From: Epichloe hybrida
Lineage: Eukaryota; Ascomycota; Sordariomycetes; Hypocreales; Clavicipitaceae
NCBI GenBank assembly: GCA_019022495.1
Contig: JAFEKR010000096.1
Coordinates: forward strand, 1-62,642
Direction of reading: 5' to 3'
Length of the DNA: 62,642 nt
The notes beneath the pieces were generated by a model. The model saw only the letters and a list, made by a program, of their open reading frames with translations. It did not search any database and was not told the DNA's origin. This document shows, piece by piece, positions 33,694 through 44,718 of this stretch (positions within the stretch are counted from its first letter, which is position 1; every line of letters starts with the position of its first letter). The translations under genes were made by a program, and so were the position numbers.

Positions 33694-34899
33694 TTAAATC
33701 TTGGCACTATCAAAGAACTTTTTGGATATCAATCCATATCGCTGCGCAACTGCGTCCACCGGAACAAGACCTTTGATTTGTCTCATGTTGACAAAGGTCT
33801 CGCCGCCACTTTCCCATGCATAGTCTTTCCAGCGGCCGAGCTGTGGCCACATTTGCTCTCTGACAATGCGCTCAATCCTGTCTCTCCTCCTTGCTGCCTT
33901 GGCATCGGCATGGCTGGCCAGCTCGACAACGCTCTTCCACAGCGCCCATGTTTCGTCGAGTTCATCAACGGTGGACACTCCCATGACGCTCACCCCTACT
34001 CGTGCCGGCGAGCCGGCCTCGTCCTTCCTGGCGCTTGCAAGAAGAGATCGCGGATACGCAACAGAGCCAAAGGGTGCGCCTACGCGACCCCAGTTCTCCA
34101 AGACCCATCGGATCGCGACTTCCTCAAGACGCTCTCCCGATCTTCTCGCAATCTCTGCCAAGCCATGGCACGCTTCTCGCAGCTGAGGCGGCGCGGGATG
34201 CCACGACGACATGGGACCATTGTCTGCCCCTCTCGTCGTCAACAGGCCCATTCCCAGCATGCTGGCGTTGGGAACACATTCGACACCCGCCTTTCTCAGT
34301 CGCTCGAGAACATCTCTCCGGCCCAGTTGGCTGTTCTGGATACAGAAGTGGGCATATGACATGACGGCATCGAGAGGCTCCCCGGTCTGCTCCAGGACCA
34401 TTTCCGCCAACGAGACCAACACCTCGATCGGGTACCCGCTGATGCCGACGTAGCGAACGAGGCCCTGGTCTCGCATGCGCCGCAGCTCCTTGACGGCCTC
34501 GAGGACCTCAGCCGGAGACACAAACTCGACGTCGTGAGCGTACACGAGATCAAGATACCGCGTGCTCAGCCGCTCCAGACTCCGGCATACACTGTAACGT
34601 ATCCACGCCGGAGAGTAATCGAATTCGTTGTTCCCGATCCGCCCAGCTTTTGTAATGAGAAAATAGCCGTCCCGGTTCGGGGGCGGCGTCAGCGTCCGAA
34701 GTGCGTCCCCGAGCAGGACTTCTGACGGCCCGTAGTACGGCGAGGTGTCGAATGCCACGATGTCATGGTCCAGCGCTCTGCGAACAATGTCGGTATATGG
34801 CATTTGCGAAGGATCGGAATTAAATTGATAGTTGAAGGTGGCCGTGCCCAGGATAAGGGGAGGCAAGACTTGGGAAAGCGGCTTGTTGAGAGCTGCCAT
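33694..34899 (-). CDS. ARA2: D-arabinose 1-dehydrogenase-like aldo-keto reductase
   Basis: This is a single exon of 401 residues starting at the ATG of MAALNKPLSQ. A slightly longer frame starts only with GTG. The aldo-keto reductase catalytic tetrad is visible: Asp51 and Tyr56 in FDTSPYYGPSE, Lys84 in LITKAGRIG, and His122 in VYAHDVEF. The strand-6 region VRYVGISGYP and the C-terminal part SVMGVSTVDEL fit the barrel. The sequence is closest in style to Ara2, the NAD-dependent D-arabinose dehydrogenase that makes the precursor of D-erythroascorbate in fungi; cytosolic location is expected. Other AKR substrates cannot be excluded. It shares a 1.1-kb divergent promoter with BCK1. Confidence 0.85.
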   Translation of the reverse strand: MAALNKPLSQVLPPLILGTATFNYQFNSDPSQMPYTDIVRRALDHDIVAFDTSPYYGPSEVLLGDALRTLTPPPNRDGYFLITKAGRIGNNEFDYSPAWIRYSVCRSLERLSTRYLDLVYAHDVEFVSPAEVLEAVKELRRMRDQGLVRYVGISGYPIEVLVSLAEMVLEQTGEPLDAVMSYAHFCIQNSQLGRRDVLERLRKAGVECVPNASMLGMGLLTTRGADNGPMSSWHPAPPQLREACHGLAEIARRSGERLEEVAIRWVLENWGRVGAPFGSVAYPRSLLASARKDEAGSPARVGVSVMGVSTVDELDETWALWKSVVELASHADAKAARRRDRIERIVREQMWPQLGRWKDYAWESGGETFVNMRQIKGLVPVDAVAQRYGLISKKFFDSAKI

Positions 34900-36019
34900 G
34901 GTTGACGGGGTTCTCAAAGCCGATGACACACTAAAATTAGGTGGGTGGGTCGTCCTTCTGGTTTGGGACTAAGGGAGGATGCGCGTTTAAAAAAGGAGAG
35001 ATGCGCGTTTAATAGAGGCCCGTCACCGCTCGGTGACAGCTCCACCGTGCCAGATGCGGTCATGAGGGGGGGGGGTGGACAGGGACATGCATGGATGGGC
35101 CCGGCGCCCCTCATAGGTCTATTGCCTGAGGACTGAGGTCGACTTCCAGAAGATGGATGGCCTTGTGGGCTCAGACAGACAGAGAATTGAAGAAAGATCG
35201 GCGGATGGTGAAGACCAGCGCAGCGGCGTTGAAGAATTGGAGACACATGGACGCCAACGACCAGCACGTCGCCTCCTGATCCAATATTGGCCTTTTCGAG
35301 ATTTAGGCTAATTGGAACAAGGGTCGATAAAAATAAAAAGATACTAGTCCGTACGGATTACGGATTATACATAGACTTGTACTGGCACACTAGCAAAGGC
35401 GGGTTCGCGACCTGGCTGGGCCCATGCTCACGCCAGAAAACAAACGGCGCAGGCTCCACGACAAGGGTCTGGTTCTATTAATCCATCTGGTCGCATCGCC
35501 CGAGCTGTTGGTCCACCACTGCTGACAAGGACCTATTATTAGGAGGGGGGACTTGCTCATCTCGTCCAGCTTTCCCATCTTTTTTCAACTCCCAACCACA
35601 GCTCGCCCGGGACGGTGAGGTCTCTTTTTTCTTCTTCTCGGCACTGACATCTGGCTCAACGACAAATGGACGGACAGCCCGACCCGTCGGGCTTCGAACT
35701 CTTGATACAGACGCTTCCTTATCGTCAAGTTTGTTCCCTGCGACGACTCCCAGACGATAGCTAATGAGGTTCCGCTGAGTACGACGAGCTCGCCGCAGTA
35801 TCTCTGTCCCGTTTGGCGACAACCTCAAAACAGCCTGCGACTCGTTGTCTCCGTATCATCAACCGATTGCTTTCTTGCACCTCGAATACGAACAAATTTC
35901 TTTGTCCCCCCCCTTCTTCAGCAACAACGCCTGCAACAATTTCGACTCCGAATTTTCAGAGACCGGGACTCCCCTTTGGTGCATAGCGGGTGGCTGCCCG
36001 CACGTCTTCGTCGCCCACC
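34900..36019. promoter_or_regulatory. bidirectional promoter region, ARA2-like / BCK1
   Basis: This 1.1-kb spacer contains a G-run (about 35066-35076), the near-repeat GTCCGTACGGATTACGGATTA (about 35349-35369) and T-rich sequence. The right 500 bp is probably the long BCK1 5' leader. There is no convincing gene. Confidence 0.4.
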
Positions 36020-39000
36020 ATGTATAAAGGCGGCCAAAGACATGTCTCGGGCAGTGATCCCACACGGTCTTTTCAAGTTCCTCCGCCGCCGCCGCCAATG
36101 TCTCCTCCCATGGCTGGACCTACCTACATGAACACCATGATGAATATCCCGCCGCCGCCTCCCCGATATCCCGGTGCGCCGCCTGGTGCGGCGACAGGCA
36201 TCATGATTCCTCCTCCTCCAGGACCGCCTCCTGGCAGCACCCTCGGCCCACAGCAATCATGGCATGGGAACTATGGGAAGCTCTACGACGGCCGAACAGG
36301 CCTGAGTATTCCTCCGCCTCCTCCTACGGGACACCAGCATCAGCCGTATAATCCAAAGTTCCATGCCCAAATGGCAGCCGGCCAAACGATAGCCATGCCT
36401 CCGCCGCCCCGGCCGAATGACTCAATGAGTATGAGTGCCACATACATTCCGTCGGGTGGGACGTACGGAGAAGGCGTAGGTATTCCTGGGCTGGTGTCTA
36501 GCGATCCAGCGAATCTTCAAAGCGCGTGGTACGAAGCAACCACCAATGCCAGGACGCACGCGGACGATGTTTCTGCTAGAGATCGATTCTACAAGTCGAG
36601 AATGCCTTCGACTGCGTCCACCAGCACGGCCGTCAGCACAATCCCTGTTGAGTTGGCCGCGCAGTGGCCTTTGGACACTGTCCTGATATGGCTGGCGCAG
36701 AATCAATTTTCCAAAGACTGGCAAGAGACGTTCAGAAGCCTGAGTCTGTACGGAGCGCAGTTCTTGGAACTAGGAAGTATGCATGGCGGTCGTGGGAATT
36801 TCGGCATGATGCATCAAAAAGTATACCCCAGGTTGGTGCAAGAGTGCTCCAATAGTGGCACGGGCTGGGACCAGACTCGAGAACGTGAAGAGGGGAAGCG
36901 TATGCGTCGGTTGATCCGAAGCATTGTTACCGGCAAACCCGTTGATCCATCCAAGATGGTTAGCAGCCATCGTCGGGCAAATTCAGTCACGACCACATTT
37001 GGAAACAATGGTAATGAAGTAGCTGAATCGCCGAATGTAAGTTGTTTGTTCGCCTGCTATTCCTCCATCCCAGTCTAGTAATTTTTCTTCGTTGCTGTTA
37101 TTGTCTGTACTTGAAATTGATCTACGAATCATTTCCTAACACAATCTGTAGACACCCTTGAACTCAGCGGGGACGGCAGGCAGTGGCAGCTTCGCCGCTC
37201 GCCGCTTTTCGCAAACCCGATCAACCACAACGCCAACGCAAAGTGGCGGCACAACGAACTCTGACTCGGATCACCGACTAGCTCTCAAGTACAGTGAAAG
37301 CGAAGGCACCCGGAAGTTGAGCCCCATTGCCAACGAAAATGCTGAAAGCGTTTCGTTTCGTGGGACAAGTGGATGCAAGGAAAGCCCTGGCAGCAGTCCT
37401 GTGCCACAACCGGTTTCGTTTCCCTCGGCAACAACGCCTACCCTTTCCGCGTCACCAGCATCCGCTAAATTTGGCCACCGATCTCGCAATAGTGCAGACT
37501 CTGTGGCGTCCAATGCAGCCATTTATGGATCAGGTGTTCCTGCCGATGCCGCTTCTATTCTTGGTCGAGGCTTGAACATCGCCGAGGCTATGGCAGGTTG
37601 TCGAAGTCAAGACATGCGACCTCGCCACTCGCCTTTGGATTCCGGCGGTGACAGATCAGCTGGAGGGGACATGCCAGCCTCGGCAAAAGACTCCAAGAGC
37701 TTTTTGAGCTTCTTATCGAGGAGGAAGAAACAAAGAGACGATGGTTCCATTCCCTCGCCCGACGAAATCGATTCTCCTGAATCACCCAAGGCTACACCGA
37801 GGTCCCTTGGCAGTGTTAATGGCGCCATGAACGGGAGCGACTCACACCTAGAACGATTAGGTGCCAGCATAACTGCCCATGAGAGAGAGCAAAGTGCCGT
37901 GATGCAAAGGCTCAAGCGCACCACTGGTGTTAGAACGTTCGTCTTGGCCACAACTGATTACTGGAATTATCGCATGTGCGACCTCACCGAAGCTGAATCT
38001 GCCCCGGAAATCCGACGTACCATTTGCTTGAACCTAGGCCTGACAAACTTTGATCAGTATTCGATTTACGCCACAGAACTCGGCAAGTTCGATCACGTAG
38101 AACCTCTTGACGATCAACAACTTTTGACTGATAAACGGGTCAAGGGAGATTCCGCCGGTCCACTCAAGTTTTTCATCTCGCCCGCTAGAGCCATCGCAGT
38201 CTCTACACCTGGCAATAATCCTGTTTCTTTATCGCCGGGCTACATTCCGCCAGGCATGGATGAAGAGACGTGTAATCGTAGCAGACAGCGATCGAGCTCA
38301 TCGCCGCCGACCTCGAGAGCAAATCAACCAGATGGCGGCAGCATCGAAGAAGATGCTTTAGCCAAAGAAGCAAGCGAATACAGAGCGGAGATAGAGAGAA
38401 AGCAACAGGCATACCTCGCCAAGAGAAAGGAAGCAAACAAGAAGCCAAGCCCAACAATTCCCGCTTCGGCTGGATTCGGTATCGTGGGTCGAAATGTCGA
38501 CTTCGACCAACCTCGAAACTCGCCATTCGAGGACAAGAAGCCTGATCACCTTTTCCCTCAACGGAGGCCACCTGCGCCCCCGAGCGACCCATCAGCAACC
38601 TTGATCAAGGCCAATTCGCTGAGCCGACGGTCAGGCCACGGCCTGCGAAATTCAAGCGGCAGTGTTGACGGATTTCCCTCACCAAGACACCCAGCCTTGA
38701 ACGTCAGCAGTGATGGAGATGCAACAGAGGCACACCAAAAGGGGAAGTCCGCGGCGCAGACTATGGCTGTCAATGGAGGTATTGGAGCCGCTCTTGTGGG
38801 CATTGGCAGGAATTTGGGAGCTGTTGGTCAATCCAGCGCCAGCCGGCCCAAGGCCACTTCTCCCATTCGTATCGTGTCATCCCCATCTTTGTCGGTCACT
38901 AACAGCGATTCGCAACACCTATCAGGTAAGAAAGCATTGCCCAGCGTAAACTATGGTCAGACTGGCAACCGTGGGAGGGGCAGCCCCAAATTGACAAATG

Positions 39001-41323
39001 GATCTCCTGGGACAGTGACATGGACCACAGGCAACCTTCCATTTTCCGTGCCTGACTCTTCTCCTGGCGGCACGCCAGTGCTAGTACCCCCCCAAATGAG
39101 GCTTGGATCAAATGCTGAGAGTTTCGAAACAGGACCGAGCCCTGTGTCGCCAGGAGGTGATATCAGCCCAAGCTCTTCGCATTTAAGGGCGAATGGTTCT
39201 GCCGACTTTTCCTCCTCAAAGGGAAAGTCTCACGAGTCGGACTCGAGCTTCAGGGACGCAAACGTTCATTTTTCGAAGTCATCTTCCGCACCTTCCGTGA
39301 TTTCCCTTTCTCGGACCGCCAAACCGACGCCAGCCAATGACAGCGACGATGACTCCGACGACGGCCTATTTGCCATCCCTCTTGCAGGCAGGGAAAAGGG
39401 CAAGGGCGCCACTTCTGGCAGCAGCAAAGCTTCGTCGACCGAACAAACGAACACAGAAAGACGACCGCTCTTAACACTCAATACCTCGCGGAAGAGTAAA
39501 ACTCGTTCTGTATCATTCCAGTCACCTCAGTCGCTCACTGGCACCGGCATCACTGAGAGTAGCACCGACGGCGGCCCACGACCTCGAAGGACTCAGGGGA
39601 CACCTGGAGCTGATACCTGGGATTCCGAAGATAAAGATAGCCAAATCAACCGCCGAAAGTCATTCCTAGAGAAAGATGTGTGGGCCAATCGACCTCCAAC
39701 TGATGACTTGCTCAACAACCTGGATGACTTCTTCCCGAATCTAGATCTCGATGAGCCTGTGCTCGAGGATAGCACCGGTGGCGAGTCTGCAGCAGGATCC
39801 GATGATGGCCGAAACAAGTCAAACTCGATAGCTGGCTTCGGGGCGCCGGCTAGTGATATTCCTGCGGCCATCCCACCATCATCATGCCAGCCTTCACTCT
39901 ACAACGATGGCGATACATTGGGCTCTGATCAGTCTACCTTGAAAGCCACCGACCGGCCATCTTCCAGTCATGCTGTGGCACAAAGAAGCATACGCCGGTC
40001 CAGTGGATTAGGTCGAATGAAATCTATTCGTGAAGTTGCGCGAGGAGCCCACGAGGCAAACAAGCGTTTCACGAGCATCTCGCAACCTGCAGACAACAAG
40101 TCGCAAGCCAGCCTCATGCGCCGCAAGAGTACCAAAATGTTCAACGCCAATATTGTGCAAATCCGACCTGATCAACGTGGTAGCATGATGGTACCAGAGA
40201 TTCCCCAAGACACCATACCCAAACTCACAACACCTAAAGACACAGCACCCGAGGGCACAACACCTAAAGACACAATACCCAAAAGACAGATGACGTTCAG
40301 ATGGTTCAAAGGTCAGCTCATTGGCAAAGGAACCTATGGCCGTGTCTATCTTGGTATGAATGCCACCACTGGAGAATTCTTGGCTGTCAAGGAGGTGGAG
40401 GTGAATCCCAAGGCTGCTGGGGGGGACAAGGCAAAGATGCGAGAAATGGTGGCCGCTCTGGACCAGGAAATCGATACAATGCAACATCTGGATCATGACA
40501 ATATTGTGCAATACCTGGGATGTGAACGCAAAGAGACCAGCATCAGCATCTTTTTGGAGTACATTTCGGGTGGAAGTATCGGCTCATGCCTGCGTAAACA
40601 TGGCAAATTTGAAGAGTCGATTGTTTCGTCATTGACTCGTCAAACACTGTCTGGATTAGCTTACCTTCATCGTGAAGGTATCTTGCATAGAGATTTGAAG
40701 GCCGACAATATCTTGCTCGATTTAGACGGCACTTGCAAGATTAGCGACTTTGGCATCTCCAAGAAGACGGACAACATTTACGGCAACGACAAGACTAACT
40801 CAATGCAGGGCTCGGTATTTTGGATGGCCCCCGAGGTGATTCGGTCTCAAGGAGAAGGCTACAGCGCCAAGGTGGACATTTGGAGTCTCGGGTGCGTCGT
40901 GTTGGAAATGTATGCAGGGCGAAGACCATGGAGCAAGGAGGAGGCCGTAGGGGCCATTTACAAGATTGCGAATGGCGAAAAGCCTCCAATTCCGGAGGAA
41001 ATCGAGGAAACCATCGGGCCCCTAGCTGTGGCCTTCATGATGGACTGCTTCCAAGTGTACGTCGCCGCTGTTCCTTGCCCCCCATCTTTTGTTGCTGTTT
41101 TCTTTTCTCCCCGAACCCTGCGATTTCCGGTATAAACCGGCTTATTTACCCTGTGCCACGTGCAAGTCGGCATGCTAACACTATGAATAGAAACCCGTCT
41201 GATCGTCCTACGGCCGACGTACTTCTCTCACTACATCCCTTCTGCGAGCTCGACCCCAACTTCAACTTTTACGACACAGAACTGTATACTAAAATCAAGG
41301 ACGCGTACAAGATTTCTTCTTAA
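36020..41323 (+). CDS. BCK1: MAP kinase kinase kinase BCK1 (cell-wall-integrity pathway)
   Basis: Three exons (36020-37036, 37152-41056, 41191-41323) encode about 1,684 residues. The N-terminus is proline-rich (PPPPPP and PPPPPRYPG). A SAM-like region follows at about 212-275 (WPLDTVLIWLAQNQFSKDW), then a Ras-association-like stretch at about 597-690 (RTFVLATTDYWNYRMC). A long Ser/Pro-rich linker leads to the kinase at about 1390-1665, with GKGTYGRVYLG, FLAVKEVEV, HRDLKADNILL and SDFGISKK. The last intron is inside the kinase domain, near RPTADVLL. BCK1-type kinases (MCK1 in Magnaporthe) act between protein kinase C and the MKK1/2 kinases under wall stress. The linker just before the kinase carries degenerate TTPKDT repeats. 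Confidence 0.95.
40213..40289 (+). repeat. degenerate TPKDT-type coding repeat in BCK1
   Basis: Just before the kinase domain the translation reads DTIPKL, TTPKDTAPEG, TTPKDTIPKR: four imperfect five-residue units encoded by similar DNA words (ACACCTAAAGACACA occurs twice). It is likely a flexible linker created by slippage. Confidence 0.8.
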
Positions 41324-42419
41324 AAACACAAACTTGCCCGGACAAGAAAGAATAGGGGTTTTATTTATTTATTCGTATTGGGCTGTCGCGAGGAATAGCT
41401 ACAAGGATCGGGGAAAAAGTCGGGTTTCATGAGATTTTGCAACAGCGTCTGTCTGTCTATGGGCATTACTGAATTTTGGACAGGATGGCAAGGGCGGATG
41501 AAGGAGGCGTTGGGAAAGGATAGTTTGGGAACATGGGTACGATGATACGACGCACGGCGCACACAAAAAATAAATAATGTCATGATTTGTCTTTCAGAAA
41601 CCTCGACACCTTTTCCCGGTGGGCACTTGAGCTGCCCGCTGTCAATGCCGATGCTGCAGAACAAAACACGTTTGTAGTTGATATATTGACACCAGACAAG
41701 CATGAACGGGATGCGGGAGCAACGAAACGCCCAGTAGCGACCAGGCCTAAAACAGAAGACGTCTGTTTCGAGGGAAAAACACATATTAAGGTTCCATGCC
41801 TACCTAATACCTAGATACCTAGGTGCCTGCCCACTAGAGCCCGGGCAATCACAACGCTGGAAACGAGTTGTTGGCCATGATGTGCCATTCTTTTAGGTAT
41901 TCATCTATCCATCCTTCCATTTCCTTTGTCGTCAAAATCTTTCTCTTGTCATACATGGTTTCGTCTTTATCACGCTCTCAAATATTCACACATTCTCTCA
42001 TTGCGTGTAGCTTTTTCAAAGTCCATCTTTCAGAGTCCATCGTCAGTCTCAGGAAAAGAAAAGAAAAACAAGACCACAGATTGCAGGCACAGACTAACCA
42101 TTCTGTCGCCATGTCGCTGGAAAGTCCCGAAAGGTGTCAAGCCAGGATAAAGCGACGGGGTGGATCGTTTCGCAAATATGATTGATGGTCGATTAAGCCG
42201 ATGAAGTTTGTTGGATTAAATGACGCCCTGGTAACTCCAATGCCGATGCGAACCTTTGCAATCATTCCTGTATTTCAGACATATTTTTCATCGCGCCCAA
42301 TCTCGGGGAACCTTATGCTCATCACATGTACCGTCTTGGGGAGAGAGCAAAAGCTCTGAACGAAATTGCTTCGCTTGGTGCGTGCAGCAAGCACGACCAG
42401 CGTACAGCTAATTGATCGC
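41324..42419. other. convergent 3' spacer, BCK1 / FIG1
   Basis: This 1.1-kb spacer lies between two convergent stops. ACCTA-type sequence (CCTACCTAATACCTAGATACCTAGG) runs from about 41799 to 41823. The frames here (for example 41587-41814 and 41868-42185) lack domains and are taken as chance. No gene is claimed. Confidence 0.5.
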
Positions 42420-43322
42420 CTAGTCGTGCAACAGTTTTCCCAAGACACGCATACTCAAAATCATGACGAGAAGACCGATCGTTACGATGATGAGCAGCGT
42501 AAACGAGAACCAACCCAGGACCATGGCGCTAGTACCCACACCACTCTTGACAGATCCGTTGCCAAAGTCTTGAGCTATTACGGACGCGGCGACTGATGCC
42601 GTGTGTTGCCACAACACGGACACCAAGATGAAGATGCACGTAATGAAGATGATGGCAAGTGCAACTTGAGACACCGCTCGGGAGGGGAAAGGTTTGACTT
42701 CACGCTCGGAACCCTCTGAGTCTTCCTCCTCGTGCCAGCCTGGAAACGTGGCCAGAAGAAGCAGACAGATGAAGGCAAAAATGATGGCAATGATGCTATG
42801 TTGCGTCAGTAAACGTTTTGATTTGTGAAACGAGGCTCGATAACAGGTTTCAGCTTACATCAGGTAGGGGAAAACAATCATATCTTTGAATTGGCCTGCC
42901 AACCAGATCAAGTTGAGAGGATCTTGGTCGACAGAGACCTCCTTCGCCAGCGCGGTTGCATTGTTACTGCAAAGCCACGAACCTCCATCGGGATTGACAC
43001 AGATGCCAAAATATCCAACTCGAGCTTGAAGACTGGCACCACCAGCGATATTTGCAATGGCAGCAAAGCCATTGTAGTTTACTTGCGCGGTGTCGGGAAC
43101 AGGCTGGTATTTCTGATAGTATAGTGAGAGGAGGAAGATGTCGGGTATCATAGGCGAAGATGATGAGCAGCCAGCTAACAGCAATGACAGCAGAATGATA
43201 GCGACGGCTATCAGAATCATCAACACGTGGTGGTAGCCTAGAAACGGTATAAACCGTTGCCAGCCTAGCTGAAATCGCGGCATGTTGCGGCCTGAGGCGC
43301 TGCTGCTGCTTCCGCTCGCCAT
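42420..43322 (-). CDS. FIG1: Fig1-type calcium-influx / membrane-fusion protein
   Basis: Two exons (42859-43322, 42420-42795), 63-nt intron, give about 279 residues. Four hydrophobic segments are evident: HVLMILIAVAIILLSLLLAG, IIIAIIFAFICLLLLATF (made at the splice junction), VALAIIFITCIFILVSVLW and MVLGWFSFTLLIIVTIGLL. The extracytoplasmic loop has the family signature GYFGICVNPDGGSWLC. Fig1 proteins help low-affinity calcium entry and cell fusion in yeast mating, and in filamentous fungi affect hyphal growth, development or fertility. The TM2 sequence spanning the intron strongly supports the splice choice. Plasma-membrane location is expected. Confidence 0.93.
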
Positions 43323-44718
43323 GTACTAGAAGTAGGATTATCGTGTGCCTCACGGGGTGATCTTTGTACAGACGTCAAAAGGCTGCCTGAACCACCCCCG
43401 TCGTCGTCAATCTGGGCGACGCTCGGGTTGGAAGGCGCCTGCGGCGCGGAAGCCACGCCTGTCGTTCCTATCGGGCCACGGACGACTTGCAACAACGTTT
43501 CACGGATCACACGGCGCTTCTCTGGCGTACGTCGCACTCGATAGTCTTCGAATCTGATAATTGTGGCCTTCTCGAACTCTCCGAATTCAACAATGGGGTG
43601 GTCTCGGGACGGCTCGATGGTGGGTATTGTCTTTCTTGTCCTCGACAAATCGTGGAATGTAGACCAGTGCAGACTTTCGGATCCGACACGTGGCCGCGGG
43701 CTATTAGCACAATCTGGAATGCAAACGGGAGGTTATCTTTGGTCCTCGAACACTGTGAGGTGGGTGGAAAGGATGATGACGAGTAGTTAGTAAATCTCGA
43801 GTGGATCAGAACTTGAGTTGAGGAATGTAGGTAGGAAGAGAGAGATGGGGAAGGGAGGGGGGAGAGGTATCTTCATGCGGTACTTCTCGGAGGCTATTGA
43901 TCTGTTCTTTGGGCACAAAATGAGCAATGAGAAAGTGAAAAACGATGGCTGGGGAAAGTGGCGTTAGACGAGCTTTCGCAGTCTCAGTGAAAAGCAAAGT
44001 CATGCACCAACCATCTGGATTTCGGGGCGTTGAGAACTTCCGCGGACTGATTAATCATGTGTGGTTGGCCCAGCCTCGTTCTTTTCTATTTACTCGGGTT
44101 GGCTAGGCGACGCGGCCCGGCCCTGATGGGGTGACGTCTGGACTAACACATGTAATAACTGGGCCGCCATGAACAAAAGCTTGGAGGGCGGATCGGCAGA
44201 GAGAGTGCCGTGGGCGGCGCTAGAGAGCTCAACGGGCTCAACGAGGCAATTGCCGCGCACTGCCTCGCACCTGCCTCCCAAAGTGCATCAAAAGTAATCC
44301 GTACTTTTTCTTTTCTTTTTGGGGGGGTGGGGGGGTGCCTTGTCCAGTGGCTGGCTGTCGTTTAGGCACGGCATGGATGAGCTCACCTGGTAATATTGCT
44401 GGGACAACGGGACCGAGAAGGATGCACAGCCACCATGCGGATACATGTAGCCTGCCTGCTTGGGAGCCAACGATTGACAGAAGTTGTGTTGAAGTTGTCC
44501 GGATCGCCGGAACTCCCTTGTTCAGCTACCCGTACGGACGGACTACGGAGCATATCGATAAGCATCGTGCCTCGCACCGCACCGCCGAACGTTGGGGGTG
44601 GAGCTATCGATAAGGAAGCGGTGCATCCCACGTCACCTCAACCTCTCCATTCTCCATCACCAACACCAACACGGTCTCGAGCCGCCACCTGCGCACCTGC
44701 GCGCCAGACTAAATTAGA
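43323..44718. promoter_or_regulatory. bidirectional promoter region, FIG1 / TIP20
   Basis: This 1.4-kb divergent spacer has G-runs near 44320-44335 and an inverted word pair, TACGGACGGACTACGGAG, at about 44533-44550. A frame on the minus strand (43265-43648) overlaps the FIG1 start, but I reject it as a gene. No RNA gene was recognised. Confidence 0.4.

Noticed and set aside
43265..43648. 127-codon minus-strand frame upstream of and overlapping the FIG1 start
   Set aside because: It overlaps the FIG1 start in another frame, shows no domain, and no splice joins it usefully to FIG1. It may be part of the leader.
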